The notes: a model not told the origin generated them from the letters alone. 64,000 nucleotides of DNA from Chloroflexota bacterium (GCA_028873975.1 JAPPMO010000089.1:25259-89258), one strand, 5' to 3'. Counted from the stretch's first letter, positions 26,829-36,346 are shown. Translations and numbers: made by a program.

Positions 26829-27105
26829 GGGTGCATTTCAATATTTTGGCAGATGTCCACAGGGCAATCGCATCAAAATGGTATCTTGTGGAGCAATGCA
26901 ACGAACAAACTAAAAATTCACCACAGAGGCACAGAGCGCACAGAGAAATACAAAAGATCGTTTCTGTTTGCGGGCGTTTCAGCGAAACGCCCCTACATCG
27001 CCTCCTTTTTGGCAGGCAAGAGCTTAAATCTCGGTGCTGCCGGTCAGTGTCTACGCGACCCTCGGTGTCCTCGGTGGTTAATTGCCAATAATCTGAAATG
27101 CACCC
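26829..27105. repeat. Family-1 repeat, copy F (hybrid ends)
   Basis: The body is nearly identical to copy A (AGGGCAATCGCATCAAAATGG, CACCACAGAGGCACAGAG, GGGCGTTTCAGCGAAACGCCCC). The outer ends are of another type: GGGTGCATTTCAATATTTTG on the left and CAATAATCTGAAATGCACCC on the right. A 24-base module (27037-27060) lies between two CTCGGTG words. A 7-base CCATCCG occurs just outside the left end (26820) and at the right end (27105). It fills most of the 344-base gap before the PfkB gene. Confidence 0.85.
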
Positions 27106-27117
27106 CATCCGCGGATC

Positions 27118-28122
27118 TTATGCCGAATCGGAAATCTGCCTGTACAGCTTGAAGGCGTCGTCTTTGCGACACAATTGTGTACCCGGGGTCATCACGGCGG
27201 CGCTGCCCGCGGCAATACCCAGGCACAAGGTCTCCCACAGATCCCAGCCCTGAGCCAAGCCCATGGCCAGACCCGCTACCATGCTATCGCCCGCCCCGAC
27301 TTTGCTTTGCGCTTTGACGATGGGCGCGCGCAAAAACTGATATTCGTCAGCGGTGATCAGCGCCGCGCCAGCCGCGCCCATTGATACGACGATGACCTCT
27401 GACAAGCCCTCGGCAATCAGGCGGCGGGCGACTCGCTTTATCCCCGCTTCGTCATGCAGTTTTTCGCCGGCGAACAATTCCAGTTCGCGCAGATTCGGTT
27501 TCATCAGATAAACGCCTTTGCCAAAGGCGCGGCGCAGGGGCTCGCCCGCCGTATCGACAACGGCGCGGATGCCATATTCGGCGGCGTAGCGCGTGATCTC
27601 GCCGTAGAATTCGGCGGGGACGCCGGCCGGCAAGCTGCCGCTGGCGACGATGATATCCGGCTCCAGATTGAAAACCGCTTCCAGGCAAGCGATCCATTCT
27701 TCCGCGCTCAGTTCGGGACCCGGCATGGTGAAACGATACTGCAGGGTCGAGCTCTCTTCATAGACCACGAAGCTTTCGCGCGTGATGCCGGCGATGGGCA
27801 CGGCGCGGCTCTTGATGCCTTCGGCGTCCAGCAATTGGGTAAGCATGGCGCCAGTATGCCCGCCGGCAGCATAAACCGCTGTGGATTCGCCATCGAGAAA
27901 GTGAATGGCGCGTGAAACATTGATGCCGCCGCCGCCTGGATGAAAGCCCGGCGCGGCGCAGCGCAATTTGATTTCCGGCGCGACAGAGGCGGTGCGCGTG
28001 CCAATGTCCAGCGCCGGATTCATGGTGAGGCTGACGATCTTGTCCACGATTGCAAGGGGCTTCCCGTTTGCGATGCGAGCAAGTTTAGCGACTGAGAACC
28101 GCATAAGCCAGACTTGAATCAA
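27118..28122 (-). CDS. PfkB-family sugar kinase (1-phosphofructokinase/tagatose-6-P kinase-like)
   Basis: The frame encodes 334 residues. The family begins at IVSLTMNPALDIGTRT, so residues 1-25 may be extra and GTG 28047 is a plausible start. Motifs are PGGGGINVSRAIHFL, the anion-hole and catalytic Asp in KVGAGDSMVAGLAMGL, and LMKPNLRELELF. This matches the FruK/LacC branch, which phosphorylates fructose-1-phosphate or tagatose-6-phosphate. Substrate choice cannot be fixed from sequence. No phosphotransferase genes are nearby, which makes a free sugar-phosphate from another pathway more likely. Confidence 0.88.
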   Translation of the reverse strand: MIQVWLMRFSVAKLARIANGKPLAIVDKIVSLTMNPALDIGTRTASVAPEIKLRCAAPGFHPGGGGINVSRAIHFLDGESTAVYAAGGHTGAMLTQLLDAEGIKSRAVPIAGITRESFVVYEESSTLQYRFTMPGPELSAEEWIACLEAVFNLEPDIIVASGSLPAGVPAEFYGEITRYAAEYGIRAVVDTAGEPLRRAFGKGVYLMKPNLRELELFAGEKLHDEAGIKRVARRLIAEGLSEVIVVSMGAAGAALITADEYQFLRAPIVKAQSKVGAGDSMVAGLAMGLAQGWDLWETLCLGIAAGSAAVMTPGTQLCRKDDAFKLYRQISDSA

Positions 28123-28159
28123 CGCTCAAAGCGCTGGCGCGTTTTCAAAGATTAGCGGC

Positions 28160-28456
28160 CAATAGACGCAGAGCAATCGCATCAAAATGAATATGCACTG
28201 TAATGAACACAATACAAATTTAAATATAACCACAGAGGACACAGAGAGCACAGAGATAAATCTTCCATTTCTTGGGAAACGTGGAATTTCACTTCGATTT
28301 TGGATTCCGCGACAAGCAATTTCACCAACTTGTACGTCATTCCTGAGAAGTTCTGCCCTGAAAAAACTTAAACTCTGCGCTCTCGGTGTCGAAGGGCTGT
28401 GTCTACGCGTCCTCGGCGGTTAAAAAAATCTGCTGCGATTGCTCTGCAATAGATGC
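28160..28456. repeat. Family-1 repeat, copy G, with imperfect 10-bp direct flanks
   Basis: Perfectly complementary ends AGAGCAATCGC and GCGATTGCTCT bound an element with AACCACAGAGGACACAGAGA facing CTCGGTGTC...CTCGGCGGTTAA, the second arm being interrupted by a GTGTCTACGCG module. Flanks CAATAGACGC (28160) and CAATAGATGC (28447) match at 9 of 10 positions, as expected for an older target duplication. Together with the promoter at 28464 it explains the 411-base gap. Confidence 0.8.
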
Positions 28457-28463
28457 GGCATGG

Positions 28464-28492
28464 CTGTCATTCAGGCAAATTTGCCTTATAAT
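28464..28492 (+). promoter_or_regulatory. Candidate promoter of the histidine phosphatase gene
   Basis: CTGTCA (4 of 6) and a perfect TATAAT are 17 bases apart, just outside repeat copy G. Transcription would begin near 28499 and leave a leader of about 35 bases before ATG 28534. Confidence 0.5.
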
Positions 28493-28533
28493 TCGATAAT
28501 CTGTCCATCAATGCGAGACAAAAGGCCCTCCCT

Positions 28534-29226
28534 ATGCGCGTCTATCTCATCCGTCACGCGCAATCAGAAAACAATATCCTCGGCGAAGAAAACATCCACC
28601 GCCGCAAGGTGGACCCGGCGCTCACCGAAATGGGCTATCGTCAGCGAGATATCCTCGCGGATTTCCTGGCCAGGACGGACAAGAAAGATGAGCGCTTCGA
28701 AATAAGCCATCTGTATACCAGCGCTATGTACCGCTCGCTGTTGACCGCGCAGCCGCTCGCTTCCGGGCTAAACCTGCAGCCGCAGGTCTGGCTTGATCTT
28801 CACGAAAAAGGCGGTTTGTGGCAGCGGCGGAATGGCTTTACCAGCGGCTTCAATGGCATGACGCGATCGGCGATTCAAAGCGAGTTTCCCGATTACAGCC
28901 TGCCGGATTCGATCACCGAAAGCGGCTGGTATGATGCCGAACTGGGCATGGAGCCGGAGGCTCACAGCCTCTCCCGCGCAATAAAAGTAGCCAAGTCGTT
29001 GAGGGAGCGCAGGCGCCGCGACGAAGTGATCGCCCTGATTTCGCACGCCGGATTTCTCGATATCTTGCTCAAAGCGATTTTCGATCAGCTGCCGTCCGGG
29101 CTGCGCGCCATGAGCTACTACCACAACAATACGGCGATCACGCGGGTCAACTATCGGGGAGCGCGTCCAATTTTGCATTACATGAACCGCGTGGAGCATT
29201 TGCCGCCGGATTTGCGCAGTTTTTGA
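28534..29226 (+). CDS. Histidine phosphatase family protein (phosphoglycerate mutase-like)
   Basis: The 230-residue protein starts with the phospho-acceptor motif VYLIRHAQSENN (His at residue 8) and has the second catalytic His in ALISHAGFLDILL. A conserved Arg and Glu (YTSAMYRSLLTAQPL, DLHEKGG) complete the branch-1 histidine phosphatase site. The family includes mutases and broad phosphatases; the long insertion around residues 90-130 argues against a classical glycolytic mutase. The SDR gene follows 24 bases later on the same strand. Confidence 0.9.
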   Translation: MRVYLIRHAQSENNILGEENIHRRKVDPALTEMGYRQRDILADFLARTDKKDERFEISHLYTSAMYRSLLTAQPLASGLNLQPQVWLDLHEKGGLWQRRNGFTSGFNGMTRSAIQSEFPDYSLPDSITESGWYDAELGMEPEAHSLSRAIKVAKSLRERRRRDEVIALISHAGFLDILLKAIFDQLPSGLRAMSYYHNNTAITRVNYRGARPILHYMNRVEHLPPDLRSF

Positions 29227-29250
29227 CAGGCAGAGACCGGGACCTTGAGA

Positions 29251-30003
29251 ATGAAACCGACGACGCTAGAAGGACAAGTCGCGCTGGTAACCGGCGGCGG
29301 GGGCGGGATCGGCAGCGCGATCTGCCGGCGCCTGGCTTCGGAAGGCGCTCAAGTAATCATCACCTACCGCAGCGACGAAGCCAAGGCCCTGGCGGTGGCG
29401 GCGAGCCTGGCGGGCGGTGATCACCTCGCGCTGCATGCGCCGGTGGACGATGGCGAGGCTTTAGGGCGCCTGGCGGGTACTGTCCAAGCGCGTTACGGGC
29501 AGCTCGATATTCTGGTGAACAACGCCGGTATCACAGAGGCTGTGCCGCATGAGGATCTCGATGGGCTCGACGACGCGCTTATCGACCGCATCTTCCGGGT
29601 CAATTGGCGCGGCGCTTTCGCTTCGATACGGGCGCTGAAAGCGCTGCTGATGGCGGGCGATGGCGGGGTTGTGATCAATATCTCGTCGATCGCCGGGCGT
29701 ACCGGCGTCGGCAGCAATGTGGCGTATTGCGCCAGCAAAGCCGCCATGGACAGCATGACGCGGTCGCTTGCCCGCGCCCTGGCGCCGCAAATTCGCGTGC
29801 TGTCGGTATCGCCGGGCTGGGTTAATGGCGAATACGCGCAGAGAATGCCGCGCGCGCTGCTCGCCGAGCAGGAAGCCAAGACGCCTTTAGCGCGCATTGC
29901 CGAAGCGGAAGATGTCGCGGAGGCGGTTTATGCCGCTATCGCCCATCTGCGCTTCAGCACCGGCGACATCATTCCGGTCGATGGCGGGCGGCCCCTGGGT
30001 TGA
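29251..30003 (+). CDS. Short-chain dehydrogenase/reductase (FabG-like)
   Basis: This 250-residue classical SDR has the cofactor loop VTGGGGGIGSAI, NNAG in ILVNNAGITE, the catalytic Ser in INISSIAGRTG and the Tyr/Lys pair in VAYCASKAAMDSM, and ends with the usual GDIIPVDGGRPLG. It is complete by family standards. Substrate unknown; position behind a phosphatase gene gives no firm clue. ATG 29251 is preferred to TTG 29245. The stop is 1 base from the convergent glycosyltransferase stop. Confidence 0.92.
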   Translation: MKPTTLEGQVALVTGGGGGIGSAICRRLASEGAQVIITYRSDEAKALAVAASLAGGDHLALHAPVDDGEALGRLAGTVQARYGQLDILVNNAGITEAVPHEDLDGLDDALIDRIFRVNWRGAFASIRALKALLMAGDGGVVINISSIAGRTGVGSNVAYCASKAAMDSMTRSLARALAPQIRVLSVSPGWVNGEYAQRMPRALLAEQEAKTPLARIAEAEDVAEAVYAAIAHLRFSTGDIIPVDGGRPLG

Positions 30004-30004
30004 A

Positions 30005-31867
30005 TCAAGCCGAGTCGCCTGAGTTTTCCAAAAACAGGGTCGCCAATGTGAAGGCGCCGGCGCCGGATGCCGTCGGGATCTTGACTGGTTGCCCCGCTTC
30101 AAAATAGTACACTTCAATGATGATTTGGTATTCGCCATCCGACCGGCGTTGCATCAATTCCAGTTCATGCGGCGAGAAAATCGCTTCGTCAATATGCCAG
30201 CCGCTGGTCGGCCGCAAATTCAATTGCGGCTGGCTATCGCGCTGCGCGGCTATCAAGCCATTCTCATCCAGGAGCTTGACCGACACCGTAAAATCGCGAT
30301 TCAGCAGAGCCGCGGTCTCCCACAGCAGATCAACCCTCAAAGGCTTTTCCACGACCTGCGCGGCTTTCAGCGTCATGCCATTGTCAAATTGAACCAGCGG
30401 CGGGTCATCAGCAAAGCGATCATAGCGATAGACGTGCATGTCGATATTGCCCGAAGCGCCGCCGTCGTGTTCATGAACGAAGTCCGCCGATCGTTCAAAG
30501 CCCAGTTCGCGCAGCCAATTGAAGGCGCTTGGGTCATTGGACCAATACATTAGCCAGACCGTATCAAAGCGATCCAGCAATTGCGGCAACCAAGTCTCAT
30601 AAGTTTCCGGGTAGAAATCGCGCTGGATCTTCAATGACTCATAGCGGGCCCCCTCCGGCAGCATCTTCCCGCCCGGCGCCTCTCGCTGCAAATAATAAGC
30701 AAGCTGGTAGTCGCCACCGGCGATATCCGTCAGCACCAGATCGCCGGAGACGGCATAACGCGCGGTCAAATCAGCAACTTCGCGCCATTTCGGCTTGACG
30801 CGGTAGAAGTCGACCTGGAAAAGGCCGTAGACCAGCAGCGCGATGATTAGCAGGTTGCGAATGGGCGGGCGAACATTGCTCAGTCCCAAGGCGAGCAGCA
30901 AGGCGATGACCGGCGTCCACAGCGTCAAGCGGCGCGGCTGCAAAAAAGGCAGGAACTCGTTGGCAATAAGGGTCAAGGAGAAGGGAAAGACCAGCCAAAG
31001 CAATAGCAGCCAGCTTGCGCCTTCCCAGCGCAAGCGATAGAGCCCTTCGCGCCCGTAGACCACAGTGAAGAAACCCAGGAGCATAAGCGCGGCTACAAGC
31101 GCCCATTGCTCGGTAAAATACTTGACCTGAATGTCTCTGATGACAGCGGCGGACAAATCGACCGACCAATTGGCGCCGCTGTTGCCGAGCTGCTGCGCCC
31201 CAACCAGCAGCAGCCAGGGCGCGAGCGCCAATGCGGCAATGACCAGACCGGCCAAAGCCCGCCTGCGCTGCGCGCCGCGAAGGCAGATCAGCGCGTAGAG
31301 TCCCTGGGCAAATCCGGCAAAGACCGTGATGTAGTGCGTGTACGCCATGAGCGCGGTGGCAAGAATCCAGGACCAGCGGGCGGATCTTCGCGATCGGCGT
31401 ATCCAGCGCAGGAAGAAAAACATGCTGCAGGTCACCAGAAAGACCAGCCAAGTATAGTGCCGGGCTTCCGACGCCAGGAAGTTTTCGGCATCAGCCAGCG
31501 CCAGCATCAACATGGCAAGATAGGGCGCGCTATGGCGCTGCCCGCGCGCGGCGCCGGCTCTTTGCGCCATCAGCTCCCGCGCCAATTGAAAAATCAGCCC
31601 CAGACTGAGCATGGAGGGCAGCACGGAGAACCAGCGCAGCGCCAACTCGCTATGACCGGCGACTTCGCTCCACAAACGCAGCGCCGCGAAATAGAGCGGC
31701 GGGTGCGTATCGCGCGCCAGCGAGGTCATGAGATCCGGGAAATGCGCGTGATAAAAGGCGTAACCTTCGTCAACCCAGAAGCTCTGCTGGGTGATATGCA
31801 GGATTCGACCCGCAGCGCCCAGAAGCAAAATGAGCGTTATGATTGCCCAGCGCCTGTCTGAAAACAT
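30005..31867 (-). CDS. GT39/PMT-like membrane glycosyltransferase
   Basis: The 620-residue protein resembles the one at 5455-7407 in layout: a first hydrophobic helix (residues 8-20), the SFWVDEGYAFYHAHFPD acidic motif, RDTHPPLYF, about ten membrane spans to residue 370, then a soluble C-terminal domain (about 375-620) with a beta-rich end. The THPPLYF segment is typical for this polyprenyl-phosphate-sugar-using superfamily. It stands alone on this strand. The similarity between the two loci suggests paralogues that decorate surface lipids or proteins. Confidence 0.87.
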   Translation of the reverse strand: MFSDRRWAIITLILLLGAAGRILHITQQSFWVDEGYAFYHAHFPDLMTSLARDTHPPLYFAALRLWSEVAGHSELALRWFSVLPSMLSLGLIFQLARELMAQRAGAARGQRHSAPYLAMLMLALADAENFLASEARHYTWLVFLVTCSMFFFLRWIRRSRRSARWSWILATALMAYTHYITVFAGFAQGLYALICLRGAQRRRALAGLVIAALALAPWLLLVGAQQLGNSGANWSVDLSAAVIRDIQVKYFTEQWALVAALMLLGFFTVVYGREGLYRLRWEGASWLLLLWLVFPFSLTLIANEFLPFLQPRRLTLWTPVIALLLALGLSNVRPPIRNLLIIALLVYGLFQVDFYRVKPKWREVADLTARYAVSGDLVLTDIAGGDYQLAYYLQREAPGGKMLPEGARYESLKIQRDFYPETYETWLPQLLDRFDTVWLMYWSNDPSAFNWLRELGFERSADFVHEHDGGASGNIDMHVYRYDRFADDPPLVQFDNGMTLKAAQVVEKPLRVDLLWETAALLNRDFTVSVKLLDENGLIAAQRDSQPQLNLRPTSGWHIDEAIFSPHELELMQRRSDGEYQIIIEVYYFEAGQPVKIPTASGAGAFTLATLFLENSGDSA

Positions 31868-31929
31868 CTTTTCGGAAGCGTCCCGCCATGCCTCAACGGA
31901 TATATTCTAGCGACAATTCCGCTGGAATG

Positions 31930-31957
31930 TTGCTCATCGCCACAATTAACCTATAAT
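31930..31957 (+). promoter_or_regulatory. Candidate promoter of the cytochrome/monooxygenase gene
   Basis: TTGCTC and TATAAT are separated by 16 bases in the 141-base gap between divergent genes. Predicted start of transcription is near 31964; AGAGGCG precedes ATG 32009. Confidence 0.5.
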
Positions 31958-32008
31958 CAGTTTAATGGTCTGCAATTCTGCCAGCCACCCTTATTCAGAG
32001 GCGAAGCC

Positions 32009-33436
32009 ATGAAATACATTGTCCTTGTACTGATAGTCATGATTAGCGCTCTTGCGGCATCCGCGCATGGGGACGAGACGCATGACGAAGACGAAGCCGA
32101 GGCGGCCGATTTCAGCGCCGTCGCTGTGCCGGAGGATCCCAGCTATCACGAGCATGCGCGCCCGATAATCGAAGCAAGCTGCGTCGCTTGTCATGCCGAG
32201 GGACAGATCGCCGCTTACGCGCCGCTTACCAGCCAGGATGACGTGATATTCTTCGCCGATGATATCGCATTTCATGTCGCGGCTCGCCTGATGCCGCCCT
32301 GGATGCCCTCCTCCTTGAACATTCCCTTGAAGAACGACCGCAGCCTTTCCGACGAGGAGATCGCTACCATCATCGCCTGGGCTGAGGGCGGCGCCCAAAG
32401 CGGCGACGAAGAAAGCTACGAACCCCCAGCGGCGACATTCGCCTTCGCCGAGGTCCGCGCCGATATGACGCTGCAACTCGACCAGCCCTACCTGCCGGAC
32501 GAGGCTGCGCAAGACGATTACCGCTGTTTCGCCTTCCCGCTGGAGCTCGGGTCGCCGCAATTCATCACCGCCTATGAATTCATCCCCGATGTGGCGGAGA
32601 TGGCGCATCACGGCATCGTCTATCTGCTCGACGAAGATTTGGCGCCGGAAATCGCCGCGCGCGATTATGAAGATGGACGCCCCGGCTGGTCCTGCTATGG
32701 AAGCGCCGGTTTGTCCAAAGGCGGCGATATCATCGCGACCTGGACGCCCGGCACATTCGGCGTCCGCTATCCCGAGGGTACGGGTTATCGCGTCAAGCCC
32801 GGCGAGAGCATCGTCGTACAAATACACTACAACCTGTGGACGACGCGCGCGCCCGATCGAACGCGGATCCACCTGGAACTGGAATCGGCAGAGGGCGAAC
32901 TTGAGGAGTTGATGACGCTGCCCTTAAGCGCGCCGGTCGAGATCCCTTGCCCCAGCGGCGTCGAGGGTCCGCAATGCCAGCGCGAAAATGCCATCGCGCG
33001 CATCGCGGAGTTGTACGGCGAAAGACTGTCCAGGCTGCCGGACAAGCGCCTGAAGGATTGCCGGCAGACGCTGGAGGAGTATGCCGAAAATACCGGCGAA
33101 CAGGCCGTCGCATATTGCGATTTCCCGTCGCCCTTCCCCTTCACCCTGACCCTCTACGGCGTCTTGGGGCACATGCACGAACTGGGGCGCAGCTTCCGAA
33201 TGGAACTTAATCCCGACAGCGACGATCCCATCTTGCTGCTGGACATCCCGCGCTGGGATTTCCATTGGCAGGATCGTTATCAGTTCGTCAAGCCAGTGAA
33301 GGTCAACTTCGGCAGCGTGCTGCGCATGACCTGTACCTGGGACAACAGACTGTCGGATGACCCGCGCTATGTGGTCTGGGGCGAGGGCACGGCGGACGAG
33401 ATGTGCTTCGGCACGGCGATGATCAAGAAGCCGTAG
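32009..33436 (+). CDS. Secreted cytochrome c plus PHM-like copper monooxygenase
   Basis: The 475-residue product has a signal peptide (residues 1-19), an acidic His-rich linker (HGDETHDEDEAE), and a single heme-binding CVACH motif (Cys 58, Cys 61, His 62) in an N-terminal cytochrome c-like domain with a distal Met candidate in LMPPWMP. The remainder resembles copper type II ascorbate-dependent monooxygenases: MAHHGIVYLL, QIHYNL, GHMHELGRSFRM, and a C-terminal TCTWDNR plus EMCFGTAM. These give the His and Met ligands expected for two copper sites. Heme-to-copper electron supply is an appealing inference. Paired Cys residues suggest disulfides. It appears to be a single-gene unit. Confidence 0.82.
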   Translation: MKYIVLVLIVMISALAASAHGDETHDEDEAEAADFSAVAVPEDPSYHEHARPIIEASCVACHAEGQIAAYAPLTSQDDVIFFADDIAFHVAARLMPPWMPSSLNIPLKNDRSLSDEEIATIIAWAEGGAQSGDEESYEPPAATFAFAEVRADMTLQLDQPYLPDEAAQDDYRCFAFPLELGSPQFITAYEFIPDVAEMAHHGIVYLLDEDLAPEIAARDYEDGRPGWSCYGSAGLSKGGDIIATWTPGTFGVRYPEGTGYRVKPGESIVVQIHYNLWTTRAPDRTRIHLELESAEGELEELMTLPLSAPVEIPCPSGVEGPQCQRENAIARIAELYGERLSRLPDKRLKDCRQTLEEYAENTGEQAVAYCDFPSPFPFTLTLYGVLGHMHELGRSFRMELNPDSDDPILLLDIPRWDFHWQDRYQFVKPVKVNFGSVLRMTCTWDNRLSDDPRYVVWGEGTADEMCFGTAMIKKP

Positions 33437-33447
33437 CGCGAGCGAAT

Positions 33448-34101
33448 TTAGTTCCCGAAGAGGTTCATCATATAGTCAGTGGAGATGCCCTGGTTTTCCA
33501 GGTGCGTTTTGAGCTTGCGCCGGGCGTCGTGGATCAGCTTGTAAAGCGCGTTGCGGTTTGTGCCCATGCGCTCGGCCAGCACATCCATGGGAATGCCCTT
33601 GAGCGCGACAGCGACCAGCGCCTGGTACTGCCGTTCGGTCAAGGACTCTTTCAGCGCGGACTCGATTTTCTCGAGCACATCGTCGCGCTCGGCGACTTTT
33701 TCCGGGCTGGGCGGCGACGGCGATGCCAAGCGACTCGCCGACGGCAGCAATTCGCCATCAGCCGTCAATTCGTCCAGGCTGAAGTCCTTGTAGCGCGCGC
33801 GGCGCAAATCGCTGATGGCCAGGCGCACCGCGATTTTGTTTGCCCAGGTGGTGAAGCGGCTTTCACCGCGGAAATTGTCCAGGTTGTCCATCACGCGCAG
33901 GGTGGCGTCCTGCGCCAGGTCTTCCGCCATTTGCGCCAATTCCTGCGCCGCCAATCCGCGCAGGTCGCTGCGATCCTGACTGAGGTAAAAGTAGATGCTG
34001 CGCTGCAGACGTTTTCGCAGTTCCGCCAGCGCGTCGGTTTGCGCGGCGTCGCCCGCTCCACGCAGCGCCGCGATCCATTGTTCGTTTGTGCGCCCCGTCA
34101 T
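33448..34101 (-). CDS. ECF-type RNA polymerase sigma factor
   Basis: The 217-residue protein has sigma region 2 (about residues 25-100, including the AEDLAQDATLRVMDNLDNFRG and FTTWANKIAVRLAISDLRR helices that bind core enzyme and the -10 element). A Ser/Pro-rich linker (about 118-134) follows, then region 4 (about 140-200) with the helix-turn-helix GIPMDVLAERMGTNRNALYKLIHDARRKL. No anti-sigma gene is adjacent: the convergent neighbour is the monooxygenase and the divergent one is ftsH. The roughly 40 residues beyond the shortest ECF length come from the N-terminus and linker. Confidence 0.9.
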   Translation of the reverse strand: MTGRTNEQWIAALRGAGDAAQTDALAELRKRLQRSIYFYLSQDRSDLRGLAAQELAQMAEDLAQDATLRVMDNLDNFRGESRFTTWANKIAVRLAISDLRRARYKDFSLDELTADGELLPSASRLASPSPPSPEKVAERDDVLEKIESALKESLTERQYQALVAVALKGIPMDVLAERMGTNRNALYKLIHDARRKLKTHLENQGISTDYMMNLFGN

Positions 34102-34332
34102 ACAATACCGTTCAGCAGCTGAGCCGTTGTCGCGCCCATGATAGCGGATTTTCTTTGTTTATTCAGCGGCGGAACGATGAAAATCGCGCGATTCAAAACC
34201 GCCAATGGACATTTTCTGAAATGAGTCTGCGGGCATATCGAAGGAATTTATCACCTTTTGCCCTGCGAGTGGGTCTATAGTAATAAAAGAGGCACAGCCA
34301 TAAGAGCAGCTATCGAGAATGGAGTCTCAACC

Positions 34333-36261
34333 ATGAGCAATCGACCCGATCCGCCCCGTCACGTCACCGAAGGCGGCAGGGATAACAAGAAGAATCAGGA
34401 CGGCAACAAATCGCCCTTTGGCAACCCCAATGCGCAGCGCATGTGGATCATCCTCGGCATTATCGTGCTGGTGATGTTTTTGCTTTTCTTCAACGGGCGC
34501 GGGGGACCCAGCTTCACCAACAGCTTGCCCATAAACGAGTTGGCTTCGCATATTCGACAGGGGCGCGTCGAACGCATCGTAGAGCGCGGGGGCCACGACC
34601 TCTTTGTCACCTATACCGATGGCACGACGCAAACCGCCTATAAAGATTCGTCGTCCAGCTTCTACGAATTGATGGCCGCCCTGGACGTGTCGGGCGCGGC
34701 TTTGGAAAACCTGACCTTTGTCGCGCAGCCGGGCGACAATTCGCAGCAGATCATCTTCCAGATTCTGCTCGGTGTGGTGCCGATTCTGATCATCGTCTGG
34801 TTCCTGTGGCGCATGATGCGTTCCATGCGCGCGGGCCAAGACCAAGCGATGAGTTTTGGACGGAGCAAGCCCCGGGTCTCCCGCGATATGGAACGCCCGC
34901 AAGTGACCTTCACCGATGTGGCGGGCGCGGAAGAAGCCAAGGAAGACCTGCAAGAGATTGTCGAGTTTTTGAAGGAGCCCGAGAAGTTCATTCGCCTGGG
35001 CGCGCGCGTGCCCAAGGGCGTGCTGATGGTGGGACCGCCCGGCACCGGCAAGACCCTGATGGCGCGCGCCGTGGCGGGGGAAGCGGGCGTGCCGTTTTTC
35101 AGCATATCCGGCTCGGAATTCGTCGAGATGTTCGTCGGCGTCGGCGCCAGCCGCGTCCGCGACCTGTTCGAGCGGGCCAAAGCGGAGGCGCCCGCGATCG
35201 TCTTCGTCGACGAGATTGACGCCGTCGGTAGGCATCGCGGCGCTGGCTTGGGCGGCGGGCACGACGAGCGCGAACAGACCTTGAACCAGATCCTGGTCGA
35301 GATGGACGGCTTCGACAACGACACCAATATCATCATCATCGCCGCCACCAACCGTCCCGACATCCTGGATCCGGCGCTGCTGCGCCCGGGGCGCTTCGAC
35401 CGCAAGGTGGTCATGGACAATCCCGATGTCAAGGGGCGCCAGGACATTTTGAAAGTGCATTCGCGCGGCAAGCCGCTGGGGGCGGATGTCGACGTAGAAG
35501 CCTTGGCCAAGATCACGGCCGGTTTCTCGGGCGCGGACCTGGAGAACTTGGTGAACGAGGCGGCGATCCTGGCCGCCCGGCGCAATAAAAAATCAATTGG
35601 CATGGGCGAGATGCAAGAATCAATGGAGCGCGTGGTCATGGGACCGGAACGCCGCAGCCGCGTCATCACGCCGGAAGAGAAAGAGAAAGTCGCCTATCAC
35701 GAAGCCGGACACGCTCTGCTCTTCCATCTTTTGGAAAACACCAGCCCCGTGCACAAAATTACCATTGTGTCGCGCGGTCGCGCCGGCGGCTATGTGATGC
35801 CCCTGCCCTCCGGCGACGATATGCTGGTCACGCGGGAAAAATTCGAGGACGATATCGTGGCGGCTATGGGCGGACGGGCTGCGGAAGAGATCATCTTCAA
35901 CCAGTTCACCACCGGCGCCAGCAACGACCTGCAGCAAGCCACCCGCATGGCGCGAGCCATGGTGACGCAATTCGGCATGAGCGACCTGCTCGGTCCGCGC
36001 TCCTATGGCAACGGGCAGGGGGCCGTCTTCCTGGGGCGCGAGATCGCCGAGCAGCGGGATTACAGCGAGCACTACGCGCAGCAGATCGACGATGAAGTCA
36101 AGCGCATATTGCAGAGCGCCTATCAGCGGGCGAAAGACATTCTGCTCGACCAGCGCGGGAAGATGGAAGAACTGGTCGAAATTCTAATCGAGCGCGAGAC
36201 GCTCAACGCGGACGAGTTCGTCGAGATTGTGGATGGGTCGGCGGTTGCGCCGGCGACGTAG
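34333..36261 (+). CDS. ftsH: ATP-dependent zinc metalloprotease FtsH
   Basis: FtsH is a membrane AAA+ protease that removes damaged or regulatory proteins. The 642-residue product has a first membrane helix (about residues 36-55), a short periplasmic domain, a second helix (about 137-158), Walker A GPPGTGKT (about 233), Walker [16 protein letters not shown], the second region of homology [20 protein letters not shown], and the zinc site HEAGH (about 456-460). GGAG lies 8 bases before ATG 34333, so I reject the TTG at 34258. The 231 bases upstream show a TATAGT at 34275 as a possible -10 box. Confidence 0.96.
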   Translation: MSNRPDPPRHVTEGGRDNKKNQDGNKSPFGNPNAQRMWIILGIIVLVMFLLFFNGRGGPSFTNSLPINELASHIRQGRVERIVERGGHDLFVTYTDGTTQTAYKDSSSSFYELMAALDVSGAALENLTFVAQPGDNSQQIIFQILLGVVPILIIVWFLWRMMRSMRAGQDQAMSFGRSKPRVSRDMERPQVTFTDVAGAEEAKEDLQEIVEFLKEPEKFIRLGARVPKGVLMVGPPGTGKTLMARAVAGEAGVPFFSISGSEFVEMFVGVGASRVRDLFERAKAEAPAIVFVDEIDAVGRHRGAGLGGGHDEREQTLNQILVEMDGFDNDTNIIIIAATNRPDILDPALLRPGRFDRKVVMDNPDVKGRQDILKVHSRGKPLGADVDVEALAKITAGFSGADLENLVNEAAILAARRNKKSIGMGEMQESMERVVMGPERRSRVITPEEKEKVAYHEAGHALLFHLLENTSPVHKITIVSRGRAGGYVMPLPSGDDMLVTREKFEDDIVAAMGGRAAEEIIFNQFTTGASNDLQQATRMARAMVTQFGMSDLLGPRSYGNGQGAVFLGREIAEQRDYSEHYAQQIDDEVKRILQSAYQRAKDILLDQRGKMEELVEILIERETLNADEFVEIVDGSAVAPAT

Positions 36262-36289
36262 TGTGCAAGACAGGAAATCCCATATGGAC

Positions 36290-36311
36290 GGGCGGATGGC
36301 TCGCCCTTTTC
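36290..36311 (+). terminator. Candidate intrinsic terminator after ftsH
   Basis: GGGCG and CGCCC pair around a 7-base loop and are followed by TTTTCTT, 29 bases after the ftsH stop. It separates ftsH from the lower-GC TIR cluster. Confidence 0.55.
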
Positions 36312-36346
36312 TTGATTCAAAGACGATAAACTTTGTGCCGTACAGT

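Noticed and set aside
26745-27152. 135-codon frame over copy F
   Set aside because: It is repeat translation running into the antisense of the PfkB gene.
28187-28423. 78-codon frame in copy G
   Set aside because: It contains the familiar TTEDTEST-type peptide produced by this repeat family in many genomes and has no conserved protein features.
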